Program-made: the position numbers and the translations under genes
The notes under the pieces: model-generated
Database searches by the model: none
Seen by the model: the letters and a program-made list of their open reading frames with translations, nothing else
What the model was told of the DNA's origin: nothing
Source: Brevibacillus laterosporus
GTDB taxonomy: Bacteria; Bacillota; Bacilli; Brevibacillales; Brevibacillaceae
Reading direction: 5' to 3'
Assembly: GCA_007833815.1 (NCBI GenBank)
Contig: CP033464.1
Coordinates: forward strand, 2,179,501-2,243,500
DNA: 64,000 bases
In this document: in pieces, positions 1-9,028 of the stretch
Layout of the letters: each line of letters begins with the position of its first letter
Position numbering within the stretch: the stretch's first letter is position 1

Positions 1-2
1 AA

Positions 3-713
3 GAAATCAATGTGTTAGACACAGAAACGGGAAAGACAACAACGATCGCCCAAGGTGGGATATGGGATGGTCGTAATTGGGTGGTAACTAGTGACAAAAA
101 AGATGGAATGTGGGAATATTACATGTCCCAGAAAGAACTTGATGGGCTTATAAAAAAATATGGAGGGAGAACAATTCCAATAGAAAAGGCGTCTCGTAAA
201 ATGTGGGTTGAGTTCTCCTTTCCTACTATTTCTTCTGATGGAGAAAAAATAGCGTATAGCGCAACTTTATTCCGAAATGCAGCAGCAGAAGGAGATCGCC
301 TTTGGATGGCTTCTGGTATTTGGGTAGCTGGGGTAAATGGAAAAGCTTCTGAACTTGTTTATGCTTCCCAAGATGAATCGTCCATTGGGAGAGTAGCATG
401 GGAAGAGGATAGAAAAAATTTAATATTCCTACGATACGCTGGAATAAATGGTGAGAATGGAAAGATTGCTTCACTTGATCTGACAGATAAATCAACTAAG
501 ATTATAGTTCCAGTGACAAAAGATCACTTTACAAATTTGGAACCAATTCCATTAGAAAATGGGGGTGTATCGTTTATTTCTGTTCCTAAAAATGGAACGA
601 AAAAAGATGCCAAGCAACTCATTTTAAACACAAAAACGGGTGAAATTCTTGAGCAAACTATTAAACACAATGGAGAGAAACAGCTTTTATGGAGGTTTAC
701 AAAGATTAATTAA
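3..713 (+). CDS. Hypothetical protein, 3' part only (possible beta-propeller)
   Basis: The reading frame is open to the left edge, so the gene very probably begins before the window; the GTG at 12 has no ribosome site and is unlikely to be the real start. About 235 residues are visible, ending in TAA at 711-713. There is no obvious transmembrane segment. Short recurring pieces such as TISSDGEKIAYSA, and alternating hydrophobic strands broken by Asn/Gly/Asp turns, resemble TolB/WD40-like propeller blades. That is a fold-level guess only. It converges with the leftward ubiA gene. I cannot assign a function. Confidence 0.6.
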   Translation, partial: EINVLDTETGKTTTIAQGGIWDGRNWVVTSDKKDGMWEYYMSQKELDGLIKKYGGRTIPIEKASRKMWVEFSFPTISSDGEKIAYSATLFRNAAAEGDRLWMASGIWVAGVNGKASELVYASQDESSIGRVAWEEDRKNLIFLRYAGINGENGKIASLDLTDKSTKIIVPVTKDHFTNLEPIPLENGGVSFISVPKNGTKKDAKQLILNTKTGEILEQTIKHNGEKQLLWRFTKIN

Positions 714-822
714 CTCAAATGATCATCTTAATGGAAAAAGATACTTTAAGTAATCAGAAGCAACATTTTTAGTGAATTTACTAAGGTGTTGCTTCTGATA
801 ATGTACAGGGTTTATTCAAAGT

Positions 823-1695
823 TTATTTCATGAAGAAAAAATCAACCAAGGTGCAGCTCAAAATAACCATACTAATCACCTGATTTAACTTATAGGAAGC
901 CACTTTCATCAAGCTCCGATTAGCAGGCTTGATTATTTTATGTTCAGCTAGAAGTAACAATATCGAGATCGCCAATCCGACTAGATACACCAACCCCAAA
1001 TTCTGATAGAAATATAGGAATAACAGCAACAGAACCATAATCAGATGCAAGCCTCGAGCCATCCACAGCGCTGTTTGTAGTCCAAAATAACTAGGGATAG
1101 ACCATAACCCTACCTTGCGATCAAATTCAATATCTTGCGTAGCATAGATGATGTCAAAGCCAGCAATCCACAGCATCACAATGGTTCCTAGCACAAATGG
1201 CACAAATGCAATTTCACCTGTGACAGCAAACCAAGCACCAATTGGAGCAGAGGCAATGGTAAAGCCTAAATACAGATGGCTCAACCATGTAAAGCGTTTG
1301 GTATAAGAATAAGAAGAGATCAGTAAAATCGCTACTGGTGACAATAGAAGGCACAGTGGGTTTAACATATAGGAAGCAAAAATAAAGACTGCATAGTTCA
1401 AAATAATAAAAACGATGACTTCTTTTTCATGTAATAAGCGTTTAGGTAAATGGCGATTGCTTGTCCGTGGATTTTTGCGATCAAAATCCCTGTCTACGAG
1501 ACGATTAAAGGCATTGGCCCCGTTACGGGCAGCGACTAATGCAACCAATGACCAGATAAGTACATGAGAGGGGGCAAGCCCCTCGGCTGCCCAGACCATC
1601 GCAATGATGGCAAAGGGTAGTGAGAACAGCGTGTGGGAAAACATGACTAGTTCCCCGAACATTCGCGTCTTATGAAGGATCGTTTTCAAAACCAT
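823..1695 (-). CDS. UbiA-family polyprenyltransferase, probable menaquinone route enzyme (MqnP-like)
   Basis: This is a 290-residue integral membrane prenyltransferase. Both Asp-rich motifs of the UbiA superfamily are visible: NAFNRLVDRDFDRKNPRT near residue 60, and DIIYATQDIEFDRK near residue 180, which bind the polyprenyl diphosphate through Mg2+. Hydrophobic helices fill the rest. Its start overlaps the end of the upstream UbiD-like gene by 26 bp, so the two are probably translationally coupled. In the futalosine pathway a UbiA homologue prenylates 1,4-dihydroxy-6-naphthoate and a UbiD homologue decarboxylates the product. The pairing is why I prefer this role to 4-hydroxybenzoate prenylation. 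A MenA role is less likely but not excluded. Substrate assignment is inference; family is clear. Confidence 0.85.
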   Translation of the reverse strand: MVLKTILHKTRMFGELVMFSHTLFSLPFAIIAMVWAAEGLAPSHVLIWSLVALVAARNGANAFNRLVDRDFDRKNPRTSNRHLPKRLLHEKEVIVFIILNYAVFIFASYMLNPLCLLLSPVAILLISSYSYTKRFTWLSHLYLGFTIASAPIGAWFAVTGEIAFVPFVLGTIVMLWIAGFDIIYATQDIEFDRKVGLWSIPSYFGLQTALWMARGLHLIMVLLLLFLYFYQNLGLVYLVGLAISILLLLAEHKIIKPANRSLMKVASYKLNQVISMVILSCTLVDFFFMK

Positions 1696-3124
1696 ACTCC
1701 CTCCATTTCGCTTCTACCATGCTTTTGATCTCGTCTGACATCTCAATGTCGTCGGGCCATTCACGTGTATGACCTTCATTTGGCCATTTTTTGGTAGCGT
1801 CGATGCCGAGACGGTGACCAAAATAAGCGGTATTAGAAGAGTGGTCCAGCGCATCCAGGGGTCCTTCAGTTAATACAAGGTCTCGCTTAGGATCAATGTT
1901 ATTAAATACTTTCCACATTACTTTGGAAACATCGTGAGGATCTACGTTCTCATCCACAATAATGATCATTTTTGTGTACATCATCTGTCCCATGCCCCAT
2001 AGACCGTACATAACTTTTTGAGCGTGTTTCGGGAAAGACTTTTTAATTGAAACAATAGCGCAGTTATGGAAAACTCCCTCAAACGGTAAGTGCATATCTA
2101 CGATTTCAGGTAGCATCAACTTCATGAGTGGCAAGAAAACGCGCTCTGTAGCTTTTCCAATATAGCAATCTTCCATCGGTGGTTGACCTACAATCGTTGT
2201 TGGATAGATCGGAGACGTGCGGCGTGTAACCTTCTCCACATGGAAGACTGGGTACATGTCTGCTAGCGAATAGTAGCCTGTGTGATCGCCAAAGGGTCCT
2301 TCCAAACGCAATTCATCTAACTCTACATAACCTTCCAAAATAAATTCAGCTTCAGCAGGTACAAATAATTCGTTTGTTACACATTTCACAACCTCGATCG
2401 GTTTCTTACGTAGATAACCAGCAAAGAGCATTTCATCAATCATTTTTGGTAAAGGAGCGGTTGCAGAGTAAATTAATGAAGGATCACCACCAAGTGCTAC
2501 GGATACTGGCATACGCTTATACCCTAGCTTGCGGTATTTTTCATAGATTTCCTTGCCATCTTTGTGCATATGCCAATGCATGCCTGTCGTATTTTTGTCG
2601 TAGACTTGGAGGCGGTACATCCCCATGTTTTGTTGCCCTGTTTCTGGATCTTTGGTGATGACCAGCGGCAGGGTAACGAATGGTCCTGCATCCTTTGGCC
2701 AGCAATGTAGCACAGGAAGCTGTGTTAAATCAGGCTCTTCTACTACCTCTTGGCAAGGAGCAGAGGTTACTTTTTTAGGGAAAATCTTGGAGAGCTTGTA
2801 TAGGTCTGGAGCCATTTTAAGCTGGTTCCATAAGCCTTTGTAATTAGCTAGATCCATAAAATTCTGCATTTCTTCCGCTACTTGATCGTAGTCCTGAACC
2901 CCTAGAGCCATGCTCATGCGTTTATCCGTGCCCATGCTATTGATTAGCACTGGATAAGGGGAATTTTTAACGTTGGTGAACAACAAAGCCTTGCCATATT
3001 GTTTGGAGATACGGTCGGTAATCTCAGTAATTTCTAAATAGCTGTCCACTTCGATATCAATCGTGTGTAGCTCACCCTGATCCTGTAAATCTTTGATAAA
3101 CGCTCGTAAATTATCGTATGCCAC
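1670..3124 (-). CDS. UbiD-family decarboxylase, probable menaquinone biosynthesis decarboxylase (MqnL-like)
   Basis: This 484-residue protein has the length and motifs of UbiD enzymes, which use prenylated FMN to decarboxylate aromatic acids. Visible are the MGMYRLQVYD segment near residue 165, the MHWHMHKDGKE segment near 185 and the ELRLEGPFGDHTGYYS active-site region near 275. It starts at a GTG (complement of 3122-3124) with AGGAGGA upstream. The gene immediately precedes and overlaps the UbiA-family gene, so both probably act on the same aromatic acid in the late futalosine route. A 123-bp gap with a long-range stem separates it from the aminotransferase gene upstream. The flavin prenyltransferase partner (UbiX type) is not in the window. 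Confidence 0.88.
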   Translation of the reverse strand: MAYDNLRAFIKDLQDQGELHTIDIEVDSYLEITEITDRISKQYGKALLFTNVKNSPYPVLINSMGTDKRMSMALGVQDYDQVAEEMQNFMDLANYKGLWNQLKMAPDLYKLSKIFPKKVTSAPCQEVVEEPDLTQLPVLHCWPKDAGPFVTLPLVITKDPETGQQNMGMYRLQVYDKNTTGMHWHMHKDGKEIYEKYRKLGYKRMPVSVALGGDPSLIYSATAPLPKMIDEMLFAGYLRKKPIEVVKCVTNELFVPAEAEFILEGYVELDELRLEGPFGDHTGYYSLADMYPVFHVEKVTRRTSPIYPTTIVGQPPMEDCYIGKATERVFLPLMKLMLPEIVDMHLPFEGVFHNCAIVSIKKSFPKHAQKVMYGLWGMGQMMYTKMIIIVDENVDPHDVSKVMWKVFNNIDPKRDLVLTEGPLDALDHSSNTAYFGHRLGIDATKKWPNEGHTREWPDDIEMSDEIKSMVEAKWREYGFENDPS

Positions 3125-3152
3125 AGTATGTTCCTCCTAGCAGGTTGTTTGA

Positions 3153-3228
3153 CCGAGGGAGGCGCCAGAACAAAGGCTATTAATAAAACAGATGTAACAG
3201 TCTAACAGTATCTAAGCGCCTAGCTCGG
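3153..3228 (-). other. Potential structured leader of the ubiD-like gene
   Basis: Arms at 3153-3165 and 3216-3228 can pair: CCGAG with CTCGG and AGGCGC with GCGCCT. They give 11 bp with one 2x2 internal loop and enclose about 50 nt. No U-tract follows either arm, so it is not a plain terminator. It lies in the leader of the leftward UbiD-like gene. I recognise no known riboswitch class in it. Confidence 0.35.
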
Positions 3229-3247
3229 TGGCACAAACCATCGGGTA

Positions 3248-4522
3248 TTAGAGTAGTTGTTTAAAAGTATCTGCTAGTGCGTTCAGCATGCTTGTTATAT
3301 CTTGCTCCGAAATGACTAGCGGAGGCTGGAAGGCGATCACGTTACGACCTACACCATTTTTTCCGATAATAAAGCCAAGATTTTTCATCTCTTCTAAAAT
3401 GGTATCTACAAGAGGAGCCGCTTTCTCAGGTTCATTTGCATAAAGCTCTACACCGATCATTAAGCCCAAACCACGAACATCAGAAATAGCTGGATAAGTG
3501 GTCTGGAGTGAAAGCAATCCTTCTTTTAATTGTTTGCCGAGTTTTTCTGCACGCGCTGCCAGTTGTTCGCTCTCGATATAGGAGAGTACAGCGAGGGCTG
3601 TCATAGAAGAAACGGGGTTACCTCCAAGTGTAGAAGCAGAAGGACGATTATAATGGATAGCAATTTCATCGGTTGTAGCAAAAGCGGCAATTGGTATGCC
3701 ATTACCCAAAGCTTTTGCCATAGACATGATATCTGGAACAATGCCGTAATGTTCAATGGCAAACATTTTACCCGTACGACCAAATCCAGTTTGAATTTCA
3801 TCTGCAATCAATAGGACATGATGTTGCTCCAAGAGTTTCTTTGCCTCTTTGAAGTAAGAGAACGGTGCAGGAACGATTCCGCTGTTTCCTTGCATCGGTT
3901 CTACTATCATGGCTGCAATGCGGTCGCCCTTTTCCTCAAGTACTTTTCGTAAAGCGGATAGGGAACGCTCTACTGCTTCTTGTTCATTCAAGCTAGGATC
4001 GTAAGGGCGAGGAATGAAACTAACGCCTTCTTCCAAATAGTTGTCAGAGCGCCACATGGGAATGCCTGTCACGCTCATGGTCAGAAAGGTTCGACCATGC
4101 AATCCATATTCAAACGCGATAAATTCCTTTTTACCAGTGGCAAAGCGAGCGAGAGTCAAAGCAGCTTCATTCGCTTCAGAACCACTATTCACAAAAAAGG
4201 TTCGTTTCAAATTTCCTGGAAGTACGTCAGCCATTTTCTCGGCCAACTGTACATTTGGTTCCGTTAAATATATCGTGCATGTATGTTGCAATGTTTCTAC
4301 TTGCTTGACGGTTGCCGCTGTAATTGCTGGATTGCAATGCCCGCATGCTACCACAGACACCCCAGAGAAAAAGTCTGTGTACGCTTTGCCGGTGCTGTCA
4401 TACAAATACTGCATGTCACCGCGAACAAGCTGTGGTGGCTCTTTATAGAAATGAGCGGTGCACGGATAGAAATACTCTTTGCGTTTCTCTAAAATGCCTG
4501 ATGATCCCAAGTAAGTGGTCAT
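3248..4522 (-). CDS. Class III PLP-dependent aminotransferase
   Basis: This 424-residue protein has the class III (ornithine/acetylornithine/AGXT2-like) layout. FVNSGSEANEAALTLA near residue 110 is the cofactor phosphate region, LLIADEIQTGFGRTGK near 240 contains the conserved Asp, and MSMAKALGNGIP near 270 carries the Schiff-base lysine. ATG at 4522 follows AAAGGAG. It sits 29 bp after the U32-family gene and is probably in the same transcript. Within the family it most resembles alanine-glyoxylate or 4-aminobutyrate-type transaminases, but residues alone do not settle the amino donor. The context gives no specific substrate. Family is confident; reaction is open. Confidence 0.85.
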   Translation of the reverse strand: MTTYLGSSGILEKRKEYFYPCTAHFYKEPPQLVRGDMQYLYDSTGKAYTDFFSGVSVVACGHCNPAITAATVKQVETLQHTCTIYLTEPNVQLAEKMADVLPGNLKRTFFVNSGSEANEAALTLARFATGKKEFIAFEYGLHGRTFLTMSVTGIPMWRSDNYLEEGVSFIPRPYDPSLNEQEAVERSLSALRKVLEEKGDRIAAMIVEPMQGNSGIVPAPFSYFKEAKKLLEQHHVLLIADEIQTGFGRTGKMFAIEHYGIVPDIMSMAKALGNGIPIAAFATTDEIAIHYNRPSASTLGGNPVSSMTALAVLSYIESEQLAARAEKLGKQLKEGLLSLQTTYPAISDVRGLGLMIGVELYANEPEKAAPLVDTILEEMKNLGFIIGKNGVGRNVIAFQPPLVISEQDITSMLNALADTFKQLL

Positions 4523-4551
4523 ATCTTGCCTCGCTCCTTTTTTAAAATAGT

Positions 4552-6477
4552 TTAGTCAAAGGATAATGTGCCAAGAGTATATCCTGCATAGATAGGTGTG
4601 GTTTTCTCATAAAGCTCCATAGAACGCTCAGGGTGTTGAAGTGCTTCCTGATACAGGCGAATAATGGTTCGCAATTGCTCAGTCGTATAGGTAGCACCTT
4701 CAATACGGAAGTGACTGACACCAACAGCTAGCAAGTCGTTTATTACTGGTAGTAGGCAAAGTTCTTTTGCTGTGGTCAAATGATTTCGTCCGAATTGATC
4801 GCAATACACCGGATTTTCCCCTTTATCCGTTAATAACACTAGGTATTTGTTATCGACGTATTTGTTATCTTCCTCCGCAATCGGTTCCATCTCACGTGTA
4901 TTTTCATACAGGTCGTGCTCTAGGTACATCACAACAGGAGAGCCATGTACTAATACTTCAGTAGGTAATGGAGATTGTTGAACGAACTCAACTAGATTTT
5001 TTTGCTTTAGCTCAACGGATGCGAAAGCGCGTGTCATGCCGAATTGCTGATAGAGCTCAACTGCTTTGTGGTTGTACAAGTTTAGTGATAGATCACTAAC
5101 CATTGGCAAACCATACGGCTTAAATTTATGCATAGCACCGATATTCGTTACTACAAGCCCGTCTAATTCCACGTCCAGATTAGCTACGAATTGATTATAT
5201 TGATCAAATTGAAGACCAAACATCATGCGAGGCATGCCCAGATAGATTTTGCTGGTGCCTTTTTTTGCTACAAGCTGTTTAATCTGATTTTTAGTAAATG
5301 GCAGGTCAGGCAAGAAAACATCCCCAGCTAGATAGATGTGCTCCACGCCCTCGGCGATCGCTATTTCAGCTTGCTCCTGATTATTAACACGTACACACAA
5401 CTCACCTTTTGCCTTGGCAGGATTGTGATATGCTTTGAAAGCCTCCTGTAAGGCGTCTATACGCTGTTCACGAATTTCGCGTTCTTCTGTTGTTGTACTA
5501 AAGACTTTTCCTGTGCTGTAGAATTTTCCTGTACCCTCGTAGCGCCGATTAATGTAATCAAGCCCAGGCTTACCAAAGGCATATCCTGTACTAAAGTCGC
5601 GTTTGCGGTTTTCAAATAATGATTGTTTATCTTTGCAACGATCAAAACCGATTGGGTCATCTATATAACGGTCAATAGCATCACCGTAGCTATTGATTAA
5701 CGTAACCAGAAATTCCTTATCGCGCATACGACCTTCAATTTTAAATGAGGTAATTCCAGATTCAATTAACTCTGGAATATGCTCGTACATGTACATATCC
5801 TTAGCTGCGAGTGGGTATTCGGTTGGGTAGACATAGCCGTCCTTCTTCACGCGATAGTCCCAACGGCAAGGCTTCATGCACCGTCCACGGTTACTGCTGT
5901 TACCAAATAACATGGAGCTATATAAGCAGTTGGCACCGTGTACCGTACACATGTCACCATGAACAAAGTATTCAAATTCCATATTAGTCAATGCTTGCAG
6001 TTGTTTCGCAGTTTGCAAATCCATTTCACGAGATGCAACCACGCGTGTTACACCTAGTGTTTTTAAGGCTTCAATCATTTCAAGATTGTGTACGTTCATC
6101 ATGACGGAAGAGTGAAGGGGCACCGTCAATTTTTGTTCCTGAATCAGTGGAAAAATCGCCATGTCCTGCACAATTAGACCATCGGGGCGAATGCTATCTA
6201 GAAAGCGTAGGTATGTTTTAGCTTCTTCTACATCTGCTTCATCAAACAGATTATTAACGGTAATATAAACACGCTTGCCTCTGTCATGAGCTATTTGAAT
6301 CGCTTGCTCCAATTCCTCATGGGTCAAGTTATAGCCTTTACGCATCAATCGCATATTAAGTACAGGTCCACCGAAATAAATCGCATCGCAATTCGCCTCT
6401 ACGATGGTTTGAAAAATCTCAAATGTTCCAGCAGGTGCCAATAATTCAATTTCTTTTTCATTAAAATAACGAGCCAT
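4552..6477 (-). CDS. U32-family protein with two barrel-like halves
   Basis: I set the start at the ATG at 6477 (MARYFNEKEIELLAPAGT). It is preceded by GGAGG at good spacing and avoids overlap with ecfT, giving 641 residues. Family members include tRNA/rRNA hydroxylases of the TrhP/RlhA type, formerly called collagenase-like peptidases. The first half shows LLAPAG near residue 13 and FEYFVHGDMCTVHGANC near 165, followed by GRCMKPC; these cysteines are the likely iron-sulfur or metal site. A second half from about residue 360 repeats the barrel pattern, with EVLVHGSPVVMYLEHD but without the cysteines. Bacillus carries separate YrrN and YrrO proteins for this family. The role in RNA modification is inferred from the family. 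Confidence 0.85.
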   Translation of the reverse strand: MARYFNEKEIELLAPAGTFEIFQTIVEANCDAIYFGGPVLNMRLMRKGYNLTHEELEQAIQIAHDRGKRVYITVNNLFDEADVEEAKTYLRFLDSIRPDGLIVQDMAIFPLIQEQKLTVPLHSSVMMNVHNLEMIEALKTLGVTRVVASREMDLQTAKQLQALTNMEFEYFVHGDMCTVHGANCLYSSMLFGNSSNRGRCMKPCRWDYRVKKDGYVYPTEYPLAAKDMYMYEHIPELIESGITSFKIEGRMRDKEFLVTLINSYGDAIDRYIDDPIGFDRCKDKQSLFENRKRDFSTGYAFGKPGLDYINRRYEGTGKFYSTGKVFSTTTEEREIREQRIDALQEAFKAYHNPAKAKGELCVRVNNQEQAEIAIAEGVEHIYLAGDVFLPDLPFTKNQIKQLVAKKGTSKIYLGMPRMMFGLQFDQYNQFVANLDVELDGLVVTNIGAMHKFKPYGLPMVSDLSLNLYNHKAVELYQQFGMTRAFASVELKQKNLVEFVQQSPLPTEVLVHGSPVVMYLEHDLYENTREMEPIAEEDNKYVDNKYLVLLTDKGENPVYCDQFGRNHLTTAKELCLLPVINDLLAVGVSHFRIEGATYTTEQLRTIIRLYQEALQHPERSMELYEKTTPIYAGYTLGTLSFD

Positions 6478-6494
6478 TTGTAAAACCTCCACAT

Positions 6495-7292
6495 TCATTT
6501 AAAAATGAATCCTACAATGATATTCATGGTGAGAAACAAACATAAAAAGATCGTATCATTACGTTTCCACGCTAACGTTTCATATGGGGTTCGGGGCGCA
6601 CCTAGCACATAACCGCGGGCTTCCATTGAATAAACCAGGTCTTCAGCTCGGCGAAATGCACTTACTGTTACAGGAACCAACAGTGACAACAGCATTTTGC
6701 TTTTTTCACGCCAAGGTAAGTCAGCCAGATCAGCACCACGGGAAGCTTGGGCTTTTAATATCTTCTGCGTTTCTTCAAAAATGGTTGGGATGAAGCGTAA
6801 GGAAATACTGATCATTAGCCCCAGTTTTTCGGGAGAGATGCCAGTAAAACGGAATGGTTGCAAGATTCCCTCTACACCTTTTGCTAATGATAAGGGTTTA
6901 GTTGTAAAGGTTAACAAAGAGGTGAACGAGAGTAATAAGATCATGCGCCAAGCCGTCAAACAAGCAAGACGTACTCCTTCTGCATGGATAGAAAGCGGTC
7001 CCATGGAAAGCAATAAACGTCCTTCATTCATAAATAAAAGTTGAAACAGAAATAAGAAGAAAATAAGAAAACGTAATGGTTTGACTGCTTTCATGAAAAA
7101 ACGTAATGGAATTTGACTGCTCGCCATGATGCCTGTAGCAAATAGAAAAACAACAACACATGCGAGTAAGGAATGAGACAGCATAATTAAAAGAACAAAA
7201 AGAAACATCCCTAGTAATTTGGCACGAGGGTCTAGATGATGCAACCAGCTATCCGTGTCAATATAGCGCCCAAACATTACTTTGTTTAACAC
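6495..7292 (-). CDS. ecfT: ECF transporter transmembrane subunit EcfT
   Basis: This 265-residue membrane protein is the scaffold subunit of an energy-coupling-factor vitamin or metal transporter. The N-terminus has FGRYIDTDSWLHHLDPRAK, typical of EcfT, then several membrane helices. The cytoplasmic coupling helices carry the two diagnostic motifs, ASRGAD near residue 185 and MEARGY near 225, which dock into the ATPase pair. It starts at GTG (complement of 7290-7292) with AGGTGAT upstream and overlaps the end of ecfA2 by 7 bp. Substrate specificity is set by a separate S component; the Gx-family gene in this same transcript is one candidate. Confidence 0.93.
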   Translation of the reverse strand: MLNKVMFGRYIDTDSWLHHLDPRAKLLGMFLFVLLIMLSHSLLACVVVFLFATGIMASSQIPLRFFMKAVKPLRFLIFFLFLFQLLFMNEGRLLLSMGPLSIHAEGVRLACLTAWRMILLLSFTSLLTFTTKPLSLAKGVEGILQPFRFTGISPEKLGLMISISLRFIPTIFEETQKILKAQASRGADLADLPWREKSKMLLSLLVPVTVSAFRRAEDLVYSMEARGYVLGAPRTPYETLAWKRNDTIFLCLFLTMNIIVGFIFK

Positions 7293-8185
7293 GGTTGATC
7301 ACCTGCTTGCTGCTTCTTTGATTTGTTCAGACGCATTTTCAGTTCTCCAAGATATCTGGCCCAGCCTTGCACAGATTGATCAGCAGGAAGGGGGAATTCA
7401 GGAAATCTTCGACGAAAAGCTTGCTGAAATCGAAGCTGAGCGGGAACAGTAATTCCGAGTGTGGTGAAAATTTCGCTTTGTTCACTTAGCTCATTTACCG
7501 TACCCTGAAAGGCGACCGTTCCTTTCTGCATAATGACCACCTGATCACAGTAAGGCAGGACCTCATCTAATCGATGAGTTACCATAAGTACAGTCTTCTG
7601 TTCCTGTTTACACAAATGATGTAAAAGTTGTAGAAGTTCTTGCCGGCTCTTACAATCCAATGTAGCGGTCGGTTCATCTAACACGAGAATGTCCGGGTTC
7701 ATTGCGAGTATAGAGGCGATTGCCACTTTTCGCATTTGACCACCGCTTAATTGAAAAGGATTCTTGTCTAAAAGCTCTGCATCTAATTTCACTTGTTCTA
7801 AAGCTTTTAAGGCCAATGCTTTCACTTGGTCGGATGAAGCGCCATAATTTTTCGGTCCAAAAGCAATTTCATGCTCCACCGTATCAGCAAACATTTGATG
7901 CTCAGGAAATTGAAAAATAAGTCCAACGCGTTGACGAAGCTGGCGAATGCCTTTTTTTGCATGCTGAGGTGTAAGTACATGATCTAGAACATGGACACGT
8001 CCATTTGTTGGTAACAGAATGCCATTCGTGTGTTGTAATAAGGTTGATTTTCCACAACCACTAGGTCCAATGATGGCTGTAAACGATCCTGTTGCAAGCT
8101 CTAGATTGATATGATCCAAAGCGGTTTCCTGAAACATGTTGCCAACTTGATAGGAATGGGTTACTTCATGAAAGTGAATCGCCAT
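7286..8185 (-). CDS. ecfA2: ECF transporter ATP-binding subunit EcfA2
   Basis: This 299-residue ABC ATPase energises the ECF transporter. Walker A is GPSGCGKST near residue 42, the Q-loop is IFQFPEHQMF, the signature is LSGGQMRKVAIA, Walker B is ILVLDEPTATLD, and the switch histidine is in VTHRLDE. The FQFPE-type Q-loop is characteristic of EcfA2. It starts at ATG 8185 with GGAGG close upstream and overlaps the 3' end of ecfA1 by 25 bp. The C-terminal 50 residues after the ATPase core are the usual EcfA dimerisation extension. All catalytic motifs are intact, unlike the partner gene, which is frameshifted near its 5' end. Confidence 0.93.
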   Translation of the reverse strand: MAIHFHEVTHSYQVGNMFQETALDHINLELATGSFTAIIGPSGCGKSTLLQHTNGILLPTNGRVHVLDHVLTPQHAKKGIRQLRQRVGLIFQFPEHQMFADTVEHEIAFGPKNYGASSDQVKALALKALEQVKLDAELLDKNPFQLSGGQMRKVAIASILAMNPDILVLDEPTATLDCKSRQELLQLLHHLCKQEQKTVLMVTHRLDEVLPYCDQVVIMQKGTVAFQGTVNELSEQSEIFTTLGITVPAQLRFQQAFRRRFPEFPLPADQSVQGWARYLGELKMRLNKSKKQQAGDQPC

Positions 8186-8996
8186 AAGTCCTCCATCAAA
8201 TCTTGTTCATCTGAATGAACAGGTATATCTGGATGTAAGTCATGAATCATCTGACTCACTGCCCAGGTAAAAGGCAAATTGAGATGGCAAGCAGTAAGCC
8301 ATTCGGGATGCGAAAATAGCTCATGTGGAGTGGTATCAGCCAGTAATTTCCCTCCAGATAGAGCTATCACTCGATCAGCCGCCAGGATTTCTTCTGCATC
8401 ATGGGTAATAGATAAGCTTGTGTAAGAACCCTCCTGATGCAACTCACCAATCAGTTTTCCTATCTCGTTTTTCGCTGTCTCATCAAGCATGGAAGTTGCT
8501 TCGTCAAAAATGATGATGCTTGGTTGCATAGCAAGTATGGAGGCAATCGCCACTCGTTGTTTTTGTCCCCCAGATAGTTCATCGGGATGTTTATGTAAGA
8601 AGTGGCTTATTTCTAATTTTTCAGCGTAGTGGATTAATCTGTCATGCATCACAGAACGTCCAAGACACAAGTTTTCAAGACCAAATAGGATATCATCGGC
8701 AACAGTTGTACCTACAAATTGATTTTCAGGATTCTGAAATACCATGCCAATCTGTTTGCGGATAGTAGGTAAGCTTTCGTCCGATAACATCTGACCTGCT
8801 ACACAAATTTCTCCTTGTGTGTGTCGATGTAGGCCATTCAACAATTTAACTAAAGTGGATTTTCCACAGCCATTATGACCAACGATGGCGATGCGTTCCC
8901 CTTGGTTGATGTGCAAAGAGATATCCGTGAGAAGGGGGGCTGGTTAGGAAATTGAAACGAGACAGAATGAAGCTCAATCAACGGTTGCTGGGTCAT
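8161..8996 (-). pseudogene. ecfA1: ECF transporter ATP-binding subunit EcfA1, frameshifted near the 5' end
   Basis: The intact downstream frame begins only at a TTG at 8916 and already opens 11 residues before Walker A (GHNGCGKST). It therefore lacks the first beta strands every EcfA has. In another frame an ATG at 8996, with AGGTGAC upstream, encodes MTQQPLIELHSVSFQFPNQ, the expected EcfA1 N-terminus. The two frames join at a run of six G (C on the coding strand) at 8934-8939. Adding one base there gives the continuous reading FPNQPPLLTDISLHI. Downstream motifs are complete: FQNPENQFV, LSGGQKQRVAIA, IIIFDEATSMLDE, SITHDAEE. Possible causes are a real mutation, phase variation or slippage, or a homopolymer sequencing error. 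The last is quite likely, since the rest of the operon is intact. Confidence 0.85.
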
Positions 8997-9028
8997 AGCC
9001 GTCACCTACTTTCTACGTACGTCTTAGC

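Noticed and set aside
8161..8916. EcfA1 as an intact gene starting at TTG 8916
   Set aside because: It would lack the first beta strands before Walker A, no ribosome site precedes the TTG, and the missing N-terminus is plainly encoded in another frame upstream.
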